A stretch of DNA of 64,000 nucleotides from Chryseobacterium sp. Tr-659 (GTDB taxonomy: Bacteria; Bacteroidota; Bacteroidia; Flavobacteriales; Weeksellaceae). A program made the translations under genes and the position numbers. This document shows, piece by piece, positions 1 through 8,720 of the stretch. Where the stretch lies: the NCBI RefSeq assembly GCF_011752975.1, contig NZ_VWWP01000008.1, positions 1 through 64,000 of the forward strand. Reading direction: 5' to 3'. Numbering within the stretch: position 1 is the first letter of the stretch; the number at the start of each line of letters is the position of its first letter. Below the pieces are notes generated by a model. It saw only the letters and a list, made by a program, of their open reading frames with translations, made no database searches and was not told the DNA's origin.

Positions 1-62
1 ACAGAAGTTAAGCCCACCAGCGCCGATGGTACTGCTAACGCGGGAGAGTAGGCCGCCGCCAG
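1..62 (+). rRNA. rrf: 5S ribosomal RNA, 3' part
   Basis: The window opens inside a 5S rRNA. The segment carries the conserved stretch reading gaagttaagcccaccagc and the closing gggagagtagg...gccgcc block typical of the 3' half of bacterial 5S rRNA. The 5' part, and presumably 16S and 23S, lie outside the window to the left. The exact 3' end is estimated from the family pattern. A strong terminator follows directly. Confidence 0.9.
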
Positions 63-78
63 TTTTTATTTTATTTTT

Positions 79-113
79 AAAAGTCTCATGCATATTGCAT
101 GAGACTTTTTTTT
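79..113 (+). terminator. rRNA operon terminator
   Basis: A perfect 12-bp stem (AAGTCTCATGCA / TGCATGAGACTT, 3-nt loop) is followed by a run of eight T's. It lies about 20 nt past the 5S rRNA end and should end the rRNA operon. Confidence 0.93.
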
Positions 114-129
114 GGTTTATACTTTTTTG

Positions 130-930
130 TTTTCCACTTTTTACCGTTTACCATTCCCACTTTGTCATCCCGAAGGGATCCAAGCTATTCAATACTTATT
201 CTATCCCCATCGGTACAGTTCCTTTTTTATTATGAACTACTTTTGTAAGTATTATAAGAATCTGTAATCCCTTCTTACTGTGTTTTCCCGAAGGAAGCTA
301 AAGCAATAAGAAAGTAAAATACTTCTTATTTTAAATCATATATTAAACATTGATGAGATAATATTTATGGATAACGTTATTGAGATTCCTGCAGAATGAC
401 AAAGACTGGGGAGTAAAGCAAACGACTATATCATACAAATATTTGTGGTTCATTAGAAACTACTTTTTTATTCATATCCTTTTTATCATATATATGTTGC
501 TTAGTATCATTACTTTTGTTTGTCTTACCGTATTTATCATCCTGTAAGGATCTAAACAATAAGGAAAAATAGAATACCTCTTATTTTAAATCGTACCCTA
601 ACATTGATAAGATAATATTTGTAGATAACGCTGGCTAGATTCCTACGGAATGACAAAGACTAGGGAGTAAAGCAAACGACTATATCATACAAATGTTTGT
701 GGTTCATTAGAAACCACTTTTTTATTCATATCCTTTTTATCATATATATGTTGCTTAGTATCATTACTTTTGTTTGTCTTACCGTATTTGTCATCCTGTC
801 AGGATCTCAACAATAAGGAAAAATAGAATACCTCTTATTTTAAATCGTACCCTAACATTGATAAGATAATATTTATGGATAACACTGGCTAGATTCCTGC
901 AGTATGACAAAGACTGAGAAGTGAAGCAAA
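130..930. repeat. 254-bp tandemly duplicated intergenic repeat
   Basis: Two consecutive near-identical 254-bp copies occupy about 384-637 and 638-891. A diverged partial copy precedes them (from about 282) and a truncated one follows (892 to about 925). Each copy contains a forward arm of the form GTCATCCTGtcAGGATCT (536, 790; diverged at 282; extra arm at 164) and an inverted arm AGATTCCTgcgGAATGAC (384, 638, 892). So each F-R pair delimits an element of about 120 bp with imperfect terminal inverted repeats, separated by a duplicated spacer of about 134 bp. No convincing protein is encoded. This is the bulk of the gene-free stretch after the rRNA operon. Confidence 0.88.
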
Positions 931-1060
931 GCATAATAATCAAAGCATATTGTAATTTTTTAGAGTCTGTATCCTTATGGTATGATAATGAATAGATACA
1001 GTGCACGTAAAATTATTCTTCAAATAGGTACCCAGCATCTTGTATCTTACCGTACCTTTA

Positions 1061-1172
1061 TTTTAGCCCCGATAGCAGCGGTTACCCCGCAGCAAGACAG
1101 GAAACGAGGGGAAAGATGATATGGGAAGCCAGGAGCGAGGAGTATGAGCGGATAGCGGGAAATAGCTCCTGA
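1061..1172. repeat. GC-rich structured intergenic repeat, function unknown
   Basis: This stretch is clearly richer in G and C than its surroundings. It starts TTTTAGCCCCGATAGCAGCGG and ends GCGGATAGCGGGAAATAGCT, with several partly complementary blocks (for example GCTATCCGC-like and CCTCGTTT-like segments on opposite strands). There is no reading frame with protein character. From memory, similar 'GATAGCAGCGG...AGCGGGAAATAGC' segments recur between genes in Chryseobacterium and relatives; I cannot confirm that here. It could be a dispersed repeat or a structured RNA. Confidence 0.5.
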
Positions 1173-1268
1173 AAAAATAATATAACTTATAAAGAAGTAA
1201 GATTAGAACGAAATGTACATTAGGTAGTTATGTTTGGAAAGACTATTACTAATTAATTATTTATAATA

Positions 1269-1300
1269 AAAAAGAGATGGTTAAAAACCATCTCTTTTTA
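1269..1300 (-). terminator. Terminator of the metalloprotease gene
   Basis: The hairpin AGAGATGG-TTAAAAA-CCATCTCT has U-runs on both sides. It lies 16 bp beyond the stop of the minus-strand protease gene and has no plus-strand gene before it, so it most likely serves the minus strand. Confidence 0.85.
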
Positions 1301-1315
1301 TCAATGTAAAGAAGA

Positions 1316-4306
1316 TTATTTCTTAATTATAGTAGTTTGATACACGAGATTTTCTTTGTTGAAGAATCTTATGATATATGAACCTGAGGAATATGCTGTA
1401 AAGCTGATCTTTCCAGAGTATTTCTGTTTGTCAGTAAGATTTCTTCCAGACATGTCATATATTTCATAATGGGTAATTTGTTTATCTGTGATCACAGATA
1501 ATAAGTCCTTAACAGGGTTTGGTACCACTTTAATACCAGAATTATTTTTTACTGCTTTGGTGTTTAAGCTAGATGTAACCGATAAGCTTCTTGTATTTTT
1601 ACTTTCATTTAAGCAAATATTTAAAGCAATAAGCTCATTGATACTTTTACCAATAAAATCTGATGTATTGGCTGTACTATTATATGAGATTCCTTTTACA
1701 GTATATGTACCTGCTTGAAGTGAAGTGAAATTAGCCGTTGTATTTACCGCATCAATTTTACCGGTTGAATTATTGACTGCTATAAAGATATATGAATAAC
1801 CAGCAGGTGCTGCCAGAGTTTCATAAAGACTTCCAGGACCTGTAGCAGTAATAGTATAAGAAGTACTATTTGCAGGACTGCTAAAATTTGTGCAGATAAG
1901 ATAGTAGTCAACACCTTCGTTTAATGTAACGGATTTTGTAGAACCATTGGCGGTATAACTTGAACCGTTATAATATGAGTTTGAAGCTAAGAAGTTTGCC
2001 GTTGAAGCCGGATTTCCTGAATGTACAGAAGTAATCAGAAATCCTGAGGATTTTGAGAAGGTATAATTTCCGCTGTCTGTTACTCTGAATTTAAATGTAT
2101 TTGATACATAATTACTAGGCCCGGAATACGGTGCTGCCATTGAAGCATCGCTATATACAATGATATTATTGTTGGATGATGCTGTGTTATATGCAAATGT
2201 TTTGGCAGTGTAGGTATCACTTGCGGCAGGAGGAGCTGACATATTCAGATTGGCTTCCGGGCTTCCGGAGATTGCAGATACTGCAGTTTGTGGAGTGATA
2301 TAGGTGGAATAAGCGTTACAGTCTGAAGTTATTGTAAAATTATTATCAGATACATCAAAGAATTCAGCATTTGGATTAATAACACCCACTACTTTTATTC
2401 TTGCTTTATTCGTTGTCGGAATGTAAGGAATGGTAACATTGGAGCTGCCATTATTCAAAACATTGGAAGCCAATGTATAAGGGAATGATAATCCTCCGTC
2501 AATAGATAACAGAATATCTACATTGCTTTTTATTGTATTGGTATTATTAACATCCCAGGTGATGTTAGCCAGAGTATTGGATGCTAGTGAGATACCAGCA
2601 GCATTGGGATAGGTAACAGCTAAGGGGCCGCTGTTATCAACAGTTACGATGATCTCGTCTGAATCCAGACCTCCGTTTGTCGGGTTGTTGTCTCTTACCG
2701 TAAAGCGGAACTTCATTGTTCTGGCTACTAACGGTAATGCTTCGGCATCATTTGTAGGTGGGTTGTTTTGATTATTCAGAACAAACTTCATTTTAGGAAA
2801 ATACCTTTCTGTAACTAAAGTACTTTGTTCGGAGCGGAATAATGGGGCGGTAGTACTGTTTACTGCTGTGTAGCCTCCTGTACCGGTAATTGTAGAACCA
2901 AATGCTCCTTTATCATTGGCCGTTGCTACATCCGCTTGCTCCCAAGTATAAGATAAGTTACTGTCATTGGGATCACTGGCTGTACCTTTGAGTTTGAATG
3001 GTGTATTTTTGGGAATCGTAATATCGGTTCCGGCATTGGCTGTAGGTACTGTATTTGGACTGGCAACCAATGTATAACAGTTTGCAGGTGATTGTAAATA
3101 AGCGAGTATTTGGTCTAAGCTTTTTGCATTAAAATAGTCTAAGCTGTTATCTCCTGTGTTGTTCTGATTATTGGGGATGGAGCAATTGCTGTTATATCCC
3201 ATAATTGTAGTTCCTGAACCGGGTTCTACAGCTGCACTGGAATTCCAGCCGCTTGTACAGAATGTAGGACTGCTTGCGCTGCCTCCAACCGCATTATAAG
3301 TATGGCCGGCAGAAAACTGATGTCCCATTTCGTGTGCAATCAAACCTGCAACAGTACCTTTAGGCATGCTTAAGGCCCATTCGCTCCATGCTCTGGATTT
3401 GGATGTATTGTTACAAGGCTGTGGACCAGCTTGTCCACGTGCCCCGCCACTGCTAAGGATATTAAATGTATGTCCTATATCATACTTATTGTATACAAGG
3501 GTACCATTGGTATTTAATGTATTAAAACCTGTCTGGGAATTCGCTGCATTGGCAAAATTAGGATCTACGGTGAACGGATCTGTGGCAGGATCGGTAAACA
3601 CTAAGGTTTTATTGGTTGTTTCAGCGATAAGGCTGAATGTTACAGATACTTCAGATTCATAGATTTTGTTGATCAGATTAACAATATTAACAGCTTCGGC
3701 TAATGCATTATCTGTATTTCCATTAAATGCCTGTGTAAATTCACCTGTTGTTGCGGCCGCCAGTCTGAACTTACGGATCTGGTTTCCAAAAGGAAAATTG
3801 GGTGCAGATTTTGTATTTAGGTTTTGTTTTAAAGAAGATAGTTCATGCATTAAATCACTTTCTTCTACCCCACAGAAAAATCTTTCTCCAAAATCGGAAA
3901 AAGCGTTATATATTCTGTATTCGCCGGGAGCTGTTTTATAGCGATCTACAAAAAAATATCCTGCTTTATTTTTAATAATGGCATTGAAATGATCTTCAAA
4001 TACAGACAGTTTTAATGATGCTGTTTTATCATCACTTACACCATCGAAAGTAATTATGGGCTGGAGCCTTTGTTCCGTAAGGTTATTTTCTTTTAAGGAA
4101 AATCTTATGTTTTTGCCATTTTCAGTAGGGAGTTCAATAAATACCTGTGAGATTTTCTCTTTTTTTACTCTGGCCTCTCTGAATTGCCGTTCAAATTTTT
4201 GAAAATCGAAACGAAATACATTACCAGGCAATGATTCTTTGGAAATATCTTGTGCCCAGCAATAGTTGAGAATTACTAATAAAACTAAAGTCAATTTAAA
4301 TTTCAT
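1316..4306 (-). CDS. Secreted reprolysin-type zinc metalloprotease with T9SS sorting domain
   Basis: The 996-residue protein starts with a Sec signal peptide (about residues 1-18, ending CWAQ). The zinc-binding signature HExxHxxxxxH is intact: H325, E326, H329 and H335 in HEMGHQFSAGH, followed by a Met-turn-like TTIMGYNS, placing it in the metzincin/reprolysin-like group. Residues of about 450-600 carry a PKD/cadherin-like region (TANAGTDITIPKNTPFKLKG). The last 75 or so residues form a type A T9SS sorting domain (VVPNPVKD..., ISFTAYSSGSYIIRF). Inferred role: extracellular protein degradation after export by the type IX system. It is monocistronic, with its own terminator downstream. Substrate unknown. 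Confidence 0.92.
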   Translation of the reverse strand: MKFKLTLVLLVILNYCWAQDISKESLPGNVFRFDFQKFERQFREARVKKEKISQVFIELPTENGKNIRFSLKENNLTEQRLQPIITFDGVSDDKTASLKLSVFEDHFNAIIKNKAGYFFVDRYKTAPGEYRIYNAFSDFGERFFCGVEESDLMHELSSLKQNLNTKSAPNFPFGNQIRKFRLAAATTGEFTQAFNGNTDNALAEAVNIVNLINKIYESEVSVTFSLIAETTNKTLVFTDPATDPFTVDPNFANAANSQTGFNTLNTNGTLVYNKYDIGHTFNILSSGGARGQAGPQPCNNTSKSRAWSEWALSMPKGTVAGLIAHEMGHQFSAGHTYNAVGGSASSPTFCTSGWNSSAAVEPGSGTTIMGYNSNCSIPNNQNNTGDNSLDYFNAKSLDQILAYLQSPANCYTLVASPNTVPTANAGTDITIPKNTPFKLKGTASDPNDSNLSYTWEQADVATANDKGAFGSTITGTGGYTAVNSTTAPLFRSEQSTLVTERYFPKMKFVLNNQNNPPTNDAEALPLVARTMKFRFTVRDNNPTNGGLDSDEIIVTVDNSGPLAVTYPNAAGISLASNTLANITWDVNNTNTIKSNVDILLSIDGGLSFPYTLASNVLNNGSSNVTIPYIPTTNKARIKVVGVINPNAEFFDVSDNNFTITSDCNAYSTYITPQTAVSAISGSPEANLNMSAPPAASDTYTAKTFAYNTASSNNNIIVYSDASMAAPYSGPSNYVSNTFKFRVTDSGNYTFSKSSGFLITSVHSGNPASTANFLASNSYYNGSSYTANGSTKSVTLNEGVDYYLICTNFSSPANSTSYTITATGPGSLYETLAAPAGYSYIFIAVNNSTGKIDAVNTTANFTSLQAGTYTVKGISYNSTANTSDFIGKSINELIALNICLNESKNTRSLSVTSSLNTKAVKNNSGIKVVPNPVKDLLSVITDKQITHYEIYDMSGRNLTDKQKYSGKISFTAYSSGSYIIRFFNKENLVYQTTIIKK

Positions 4307-4345
4307 AATAAGGTGAATTTTATTGCGAATTTAATAAAAAAAAGA

Positions 4346-4386
4346 AAACAGTAATATGAATTTTTCATCATATTACTGTTTTTGTA
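4346..4386 (-). terminator. Terminator of the carboxyltransferase gene
   Basis: A long stem (AAACAGTAATATGA / TCATATTACTGTTT) is followed on the minus strand by TTTTCTTTTTTTT. It lies between the minus-strand gene ending at 4435 and the next minus-strand gene. Confidence 0.88.
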
Positions 4387-4434
4387 CTTTTGTATTTAAA
4401 ATATTTTGTATTATATAGTAATAATAGAAATATT

Positions 4435-6063
4435 TTATACTTGAATGACTCCTAGGTTAAATTTTTCCGTAATAGGTGAATGATTGGCTGCTTCAATACC
4501 CATAGAGATCCATTTTCTGGTATCAGCCGGATTGATGATAGCATCCGTCCATAGTCTTGCTGCAGCATAAGTAGCTTCAGTTTGTTTCTGATACTTTTTG
4601 GAGATTGTATCCAGAATTTCATTGTGTTCTTCTTGCGAAATTTCTTTTCCTTGCTTTTTAAGGGTAGATTCCTGAATCTGAGCCAATACTTTTGCCGCCT
4701 GTGCTCCTCCCATTACAGCCAGATCTGCCCAAGGCCATGCGACAATTAATCTTGGGTCGTAAGCTTTTCCGCACATCGCATAATTTCCTGCTCCGTAAGA
4801 ATTTCCTGTAATGATAGTAAATTTAGGAACTACAGAATTAGAAACCGCATTAACCATTTTAGCTCCGTCTTTGATGATCCCGCCATGTTCTGATTTTGAG
4901 CCTACCATAAATCCTGTAACATCCTGTAAAAAGATCAGAGGAATTTTTCTTTGATTACAATTGGCAATGAATCGGGTAGCTTTATCCGCAGAATCAGAAT
5001 AGATTACTCCTCCGAACTGCATTTCTCCTTTTCCGCTTTTTACCAGCTTTCTCTGATTGGCTACAATTCCCACAGACCAGCCGTCAACTCTGGCTGTTGC
5101 ACAGATAATGCTTTTACCGTAATCCGGTTTATATTCTTCATATTCGGAATTATCTACAATACATTTGATAATTTCGTAAGTATCATATTGTTCTGCTCTC
5201 GAAACCGGCATGATTCCGAAAATATTTTCCGGATTTTCTTTAGGCGGAAAGCTTTCAATTCTGTCGAATCCTGCTTTTTCAGTACTGCCGATAGATTTCA
5301 TGATGTTTTTAATCCTGTTCAGAGCATCTTTGTCATCTTTGGCTTTATAATCGGTTACTCCTGAAATAGAACAATGGGTTGTAGCTCCACCAAGTGTTTC
5401 ATTATCGATACTTTCTCCGATAGCTGCTTTTACAAGATAGCTTCCGGCAAGGAAAATAGAACCTGTTTTATCTACAATCATCGCTTCATCGCTCATGATA
5501 GGAAGGTAAGCACCTCCGGCAACACAGCTTCCCATCACCGCAGAAATCTGAATGATTCCCATGGAGCTCATTTTAGCGTTGTTTCTGAAAATCCTTCCGA
5601 AGTGTTCTTTATCCGGGAATATTTCATCCTGCATAGGAAGATAAACGCCGGCAGAGTCTACCAGATAAATGATAGGAAGTTTATTTTCCATGGAAATTTC
5701 CTGTGCTCTAAGGTTTTTCTTTCCTGTGATAGGAAACCATGCACCTGCTTTTACTGAAGCGTCATTAGCAACAATGATGCACTGCCTTCCGGAAACATAT
5801 CCGATCACAACTACCACTCCTCCGCTAGGGCACCCTCCATGTTCCTCATACATTTCATATCCGGCAAATGCACCTACTTCTATGGAATCTGAATCTTTAT
5901 CAAGAAGGTATTCAACTCGTTCTCTTGCAGTCATTTTTCCTTCTTCACGAAGTTTCTGAAGCCTTTTTTCTCCTCCTCCCTTTTTAATTTCAGCGAGTAA
6001 GCGGTTTATTTCGGATAATTTTAATCTATTTTGATCTTCCCGCTTGTTAAATTCAATATCCAT
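4435..6063 (-). CDS. Acyl-CoA carboxylase carboxyltransferase (beta) subunit, methylcrotonyl-CoA type
   Basis: This 542-residue crotonase-fold carboxyltransferase has both halves of the family. The N-terminal half carries GKMTARERVEYLLD, GCPSGG, the oxyanion-type GSCVAGGAYLPIMSDE and IFLAGSYLVKAAIGE. The C-terminal half carries LQDVTGFMVG, GNSYGAGNYAMCGKAYDPR and WPWADLAVMGGAQAA. Length and residues match methylcrotonyl-CoA carboxylase beta (leucine degradation) better than propionyl-CoA carboxylase, from remembered family sequences. The enzyme transfers carboxyl groups from biotin to acyl-CoA in the cytoplasm and needs a biotin-carrying alpha subunit, which is not encoded nearby. It is 13 bp downstream of the SBBP-repeat gene, so the two may be co-transcribed. 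Confidence 0.88.
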   Translation of the reverse strand: MDIEFNKREDQNRLKLSEINRLLAEIKKGGGEKRLQKLREEGKMTARERVEYLLDKDSDSIEVGAFAGYEMYEEHGGCPSGGVVVVIGYVSGRQCIIVANDASVKAGAWFPITGKKNLRAQEISMENKLPIIYLVDSAGVYLPMQDEIFPDKEHFGRIFRNNAKMSSMGIIQISAVMGSCVAGGAYLPIMSDEAMIVDKTGSIFLAGSYLVKAAIGESIDNETLGGATTHCSISGVTDYKAKDDKDALNRIKNIMKSIGSTEKAGFDRIESFPPKENPENIFGIMPVSRAEQYDTYEIIKCIVDNSEYEEYKPDYGKSIICATARVDGWSVGIVANQRKLVKSGKGEMQFGGVIYSDSADKATRFIANCNQRKIPLIFLQDVTGFMVGSKSEHGGIIKDGAKMVNAVSNSVVPKFTIITGNSYGAGNYAMCGKAYDPRLIVAWPWADLAVMGGAQAAKVLAQIQESTLKKQGKEISQEEHNEILDTISKKYQKQTEATYAAARLWTDAIINPADTRKWISMGIEAANHSPITEKFNLGVIQV

Positions 6064-6076
6064 ATACTTTTTAGAT

Positions 6077-8326
6077 TTATTTTTTTAATAATTTTTTGAC
6101 TACTTTACTGTTGTCTTCTAAAAGAATATCAATGATATAATAGCCATTTGCTAAATTACTCATATTAATTTTAGTATTACTACTATTTATGCTTTTAAAG
6201 AATATTTTATTTCCTGAAATTGAATAGAGAGAAATATCGCGTATTTTTTTATTAAATATTAGATTTAAATCATGGGTAACAGGATTAGGATATATTCCCG
6301 TTTCAGTAAGGTTTGATTCTGAAGTGTTGAGTGCATTGTCTGCAAATTTTACAAGAAAGGCATCAAAGCTTCCTCCGCCATAAGTATTGGAAAATCCGTT
6401 AAAAGCAATTCCACTTGTAGAACTTGTATACCCTGCAAAATAGATGTTCTTTTGAGGATCTATAGTAATTGAATAAGGTTCATCATTACTGGTTCCGCCA
6501 AAATAAGTTCCCCATTCTCTGTTAATTCCATTGAATTTAACTATAAAAGCATCAGCATAGCCTCCGCTGAATGTATTGCTATAGCCAGCATAAGCAATTC
6601 CTGTTGTAGAGCTGGTTTCTCCTAAAACATAAATTTCCTCATTATCTCCGAATGCTATATCTTGTCCCACATCGGCCTTTTCTCCACCATAATAAGTACT
6701 CATTAAACGGATTCCATTGGTGTTGAATTTAACCAACATAGCATCAATATTTCCACCATATGTATTTTGAAAGCCATTATAGAAAATATTATTGTTGGAA
6801 TAGGTAGCACCTACTGCATAAATTTCGTTATTACGAATTTTAATATTGTTGAAATAATCCATATGATCTCCTCCGAAATAAGTTCCCCATTGTCTTACTC
6901 CATTCGGATCAAATTTCACCAGCATGGCATCCTGAATATCATTAAAAACACTTTTGTGAGTTCCGGGAGTTGCGATATTTGTTGTTGAACGGGTTACTCC
7001 GGCTATATAAACATTGTCATTCTCATCAACAGCACAAGCATGGGTTTCATCTGATGCAGTTCCTCCATAATAGGTTCCCCATTGTCTTACTCCATTGCTA
7101 TTGAATTTAACAAGAAATCCATCACTGCTTCCCCCTAAAGTATTCTGATGTCCGGCATTCGCAATATTGGTAGTAGAGAATGTATATCCGGATAAATAAA
7201 CATTGTTGTTGGAGTCAACGGCGCAATGCCATCCGTAATCCTGGTCGGTTCCTCCATAATAAGAACTCCAGATTCTGTTGCCATTCGAGTCAAATTTTGC
7301 AATAAGAGCGTCAATACCGCCGCCTCCAAAAGAACTTTGATGTCCCTGATAAGCTATATTAGAAGGAGAAGATGCCCATCCGGAAGCAATCAGATTATTG
7401 TTGCTGTCAATAGCTGCTCCAATGAAGTTTTCATTGCCGGTTCCTCCGAAATAAGTTGACCATAATCTTTGCCCGGCAGGATTGAATTTAACGATCAATC
7501 CATCAATTTGACCTCCTAAATTATTCTGAAATCCGCCAGAAGCCATTCCTGTAGATGAGCTTCTCCCCAAAGCATACAAATTTCCTTGTTTATCAAGTAT
7601 GGTTTTATAAAAAATATCGTCAGCGTTACCGCCGTAATATGTACTCCAGGCTACACTTGGATCTATGATAAGATCTTTACTTTTATCATATTCATCCACT
7701 GAAAAACTTAAAATATTTCTATTAAGTTTAAAGCTGGTACTGATTTCTTTTGACTGTTGAAAACTAACAGGCTTTTCTTCAGTAATGTTGCCCAGTTTGG
7801 TTTCTAATGAAAGGTTTCCGTTTTTTGACAGAGAAATTTTTTTTGCATTCTCTACTTCCATCTGAATTTCGGAAGGATTACCGCCGGGCTTTACTACAAA
7901 ATCATACTTGATGTGATTATCATTGATGTAAACAATCCAGTCTATGTTTTTATAAACCTCTTTAAATGTTATTTTTTTATAGCCGAAAGTTTCAAGTCTC
8001 TTATCATCATTATAAAAGAAAAACGGGCTTTCATTTTTTTCTTCCGTAGCTACCGTGGAAAATTTATTTGAATTTTTAAGCCGAATATCTATTCTATGGT
8101 TTTTAGACTTTCCATCCGTAAACTGATAGATGATTTTATTATTCATTAAATAGATATTCATAGATTTCTTCCGATAGTAATATTTTACTTTATCAGCTTC
8201 CGTACCGGTAAGCTGTCCTTTATTTTCTATGAAGAGAGGATGATTGTCAGCTGGTATGGTATTGCTTTTAAAGTAAGAGAAAAAGATCAGAAATAATGGT
8301 AAAATAGTTTTTTTTAAGAGGGTCAT
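6077..8326 (-). CDS. SBBP-repeat beta-propeller-like protein with T9SS sorting domain
   Basis: The 749-residue secreted protein has a signal peptide (about 1-24), an N-terminal region with a PLFIENKGQL motif, as often found in SBBP-repeat proteins (about 30-210), then seven repeats of about 57 residues. Each repeat starts W(S/G)TY(Y/F)GG and contains a VDSNNNVYLSG-like strand followed by DALLVKFNSNG. The C-terminus (ESNLTETGIYPNPVTHDLNL ... NGYYIIDI) is a type A T9SS sorting domain. The function of SBBP-repeat proteins is largely unknown; binding or adhesion at the surface is inference. Repeats are similar at the DNA level, so unequal recombination could change their number. Confidence 0.88.
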   Translation of the reverse strand: MTLLKKTILPLFLIFFSYFKSNTIPADNHPLFIENKGQLTGTEADKVKYYYRKKSMNIYLMNNKIIYQFTDGKSKNHRIDIRLKNSNKFSTVATEEKNESPFFFYNDDKRLETFGYKKITFKEVYKNIDWIVYINDNHIKYDFVVKPGGNPSEIQMEVENAKKISLSKNGNLSLETKLGNITEEKPVSFQQSKEISTSFKLNRNILSFSVDEYDKSKDLIIDPSVAWSTYYGGNADDIFYKTILDKQGNLYALGRSSSTGMASGGFQNNLGGQIDGLIVKFNPAGQRLWSTYFGGTGNENFIGAAIDSNNNLIASGWASSPSNIAYQGHQSSFGGGGIDALIAKFDSNGNRIWSSYYGGTDQDYGWHCAVDSNNNVYLSGYTFSTTNIANAGHQNTLGGSSDGFLVKFNSNGVRQWGTYYGGTASDETHACAVDENDNVYIAGVTRSTTNIATPGTHKSVFNDIQDAMLVKFDPNGVRQWGTYFGGDHMDYFNNIKIRNNEIYAVGATYSNNNIFYNGFQNTYGGNIDAMLVKFNTNGIRLMSTYYGGEKADVGQDIAFGDNEEIYVLGETSSTTGIAYAGYSNTFSGGYADAFIVKFNGINREWGTYFGGTSNDEPYSITIDPQKNIYFAGYTSSTSGIAFNGFSNTYGGGSFDAFLVKFADNALNTSESNLTETGIYPNPVTHDLNLIFNKKIRDISLYSISGNKIFFKSINSSNTKINMSNLANGYYIIDILLEDNSKVVKKLLKK

Positions 8327-8414
8327 AATGCCTTGTCTATTAGTGTTTTAAATTATGAAATATTTAACAGAAAATACTTTTTTTGTATACTATATTTTGT
8401 CTAACTTTACATCA

Positions 8415-8486
8415 GAGTAATGGGGATAACGTCCCTATAACACTCTAAGTTCCTAGTTTATTTTTTTAATAGTTTATTATTTGAAG
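8415..8486 (+). ncRNA. Candidate structured small RNA ending at an orphan terminator
   Basis: Between two divergent genes there is a compound hairpin at 8415-8445: outer stem GAGT/ACTC, inner stem TGGGGA/TCCCTA with a TAACG loop. It is followed by an AU-rich linker and a clear plus-strand terminator (8487-8521). No plus-strand reading frame precedes that terminator. A near-consensus -7 element (TATATTTTG, 8390-8398) lies just upstream. The size, about 115 nt from a start near 8405 to the terminator, suits a small RNA such as a 6S-like RNA. Identity is not established; the alternative is a leader or a leftover 3' end. Confidence 0.4.
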
Positions 8487-8521
8487 GCCCTGAAAGTTCA
8501 ACAAATTTTCAGGGTTTTTTG
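8487..8521 (+). terminator. Orphan plus-strand terminator
   Basis: The stem CCCTGAAA / TTTTCAGGG is followed by TTTTTTGTTTTT. No protein gene on the plus strand lies upstream; the nearest gene (ending 8326) is read the other way. This supports a non-coding transcript. Confidence 0.8.
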
Positions 8522-8684
8522 TTTTTCAAATTCTAAAAATATCATATCCTGAAAACAGAGTGCAAAATAATATAATCTCTATATACACTCCAATTTAAAT
8601 CACATAAAACACCCCGAATTGCAAAAATGGCAACAGGTTATGGAATGAATTGAAATTTTTATAAGATTTATGAAAGCCTATTTG

Positions 8685-8692
8685 TAAATTTG
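8685..8692 (+). promoter_or_regulatory. -7 promoter element of the DMT transporter gene
   Basis: TAAATTTG, an exact match to TAnnTTTG, 28 nt before the start codon at 8721. No TTG at the usual -33 spacing was seen. Confidence 0.6.
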
Positions 8693-8720
8693 CATCTTAA
8701 AAATTAAAAGAAGATAGGGT

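Noticed and set aside
26..235. 69-codon frame over the 5S rRNA end
   Set aside because: It overlaps the rRNA and its terminator; protein is low-complexity and hydrophobic by base composition only.
384..891. Direct repeats as a CRISPR array
   Set aside because: The unit is 254 bp with two copies and conserved spacers; CRISPR arrays have short repeats with unique spacers. No cas gene is near.
791..1006. 71-codon minus-strand frame in the repeat region
   Set aside because: It runs across the duplicated repeat and is not kept in frame between the copies; no family character.
4951..5757. Two plus-strand frames of 137 and 127 codons inside the carboxyltransferase gene
   Set aside because: Antisense to conserved codons of the carboxyltransferase; residue make-up follows the complement of the real frame.
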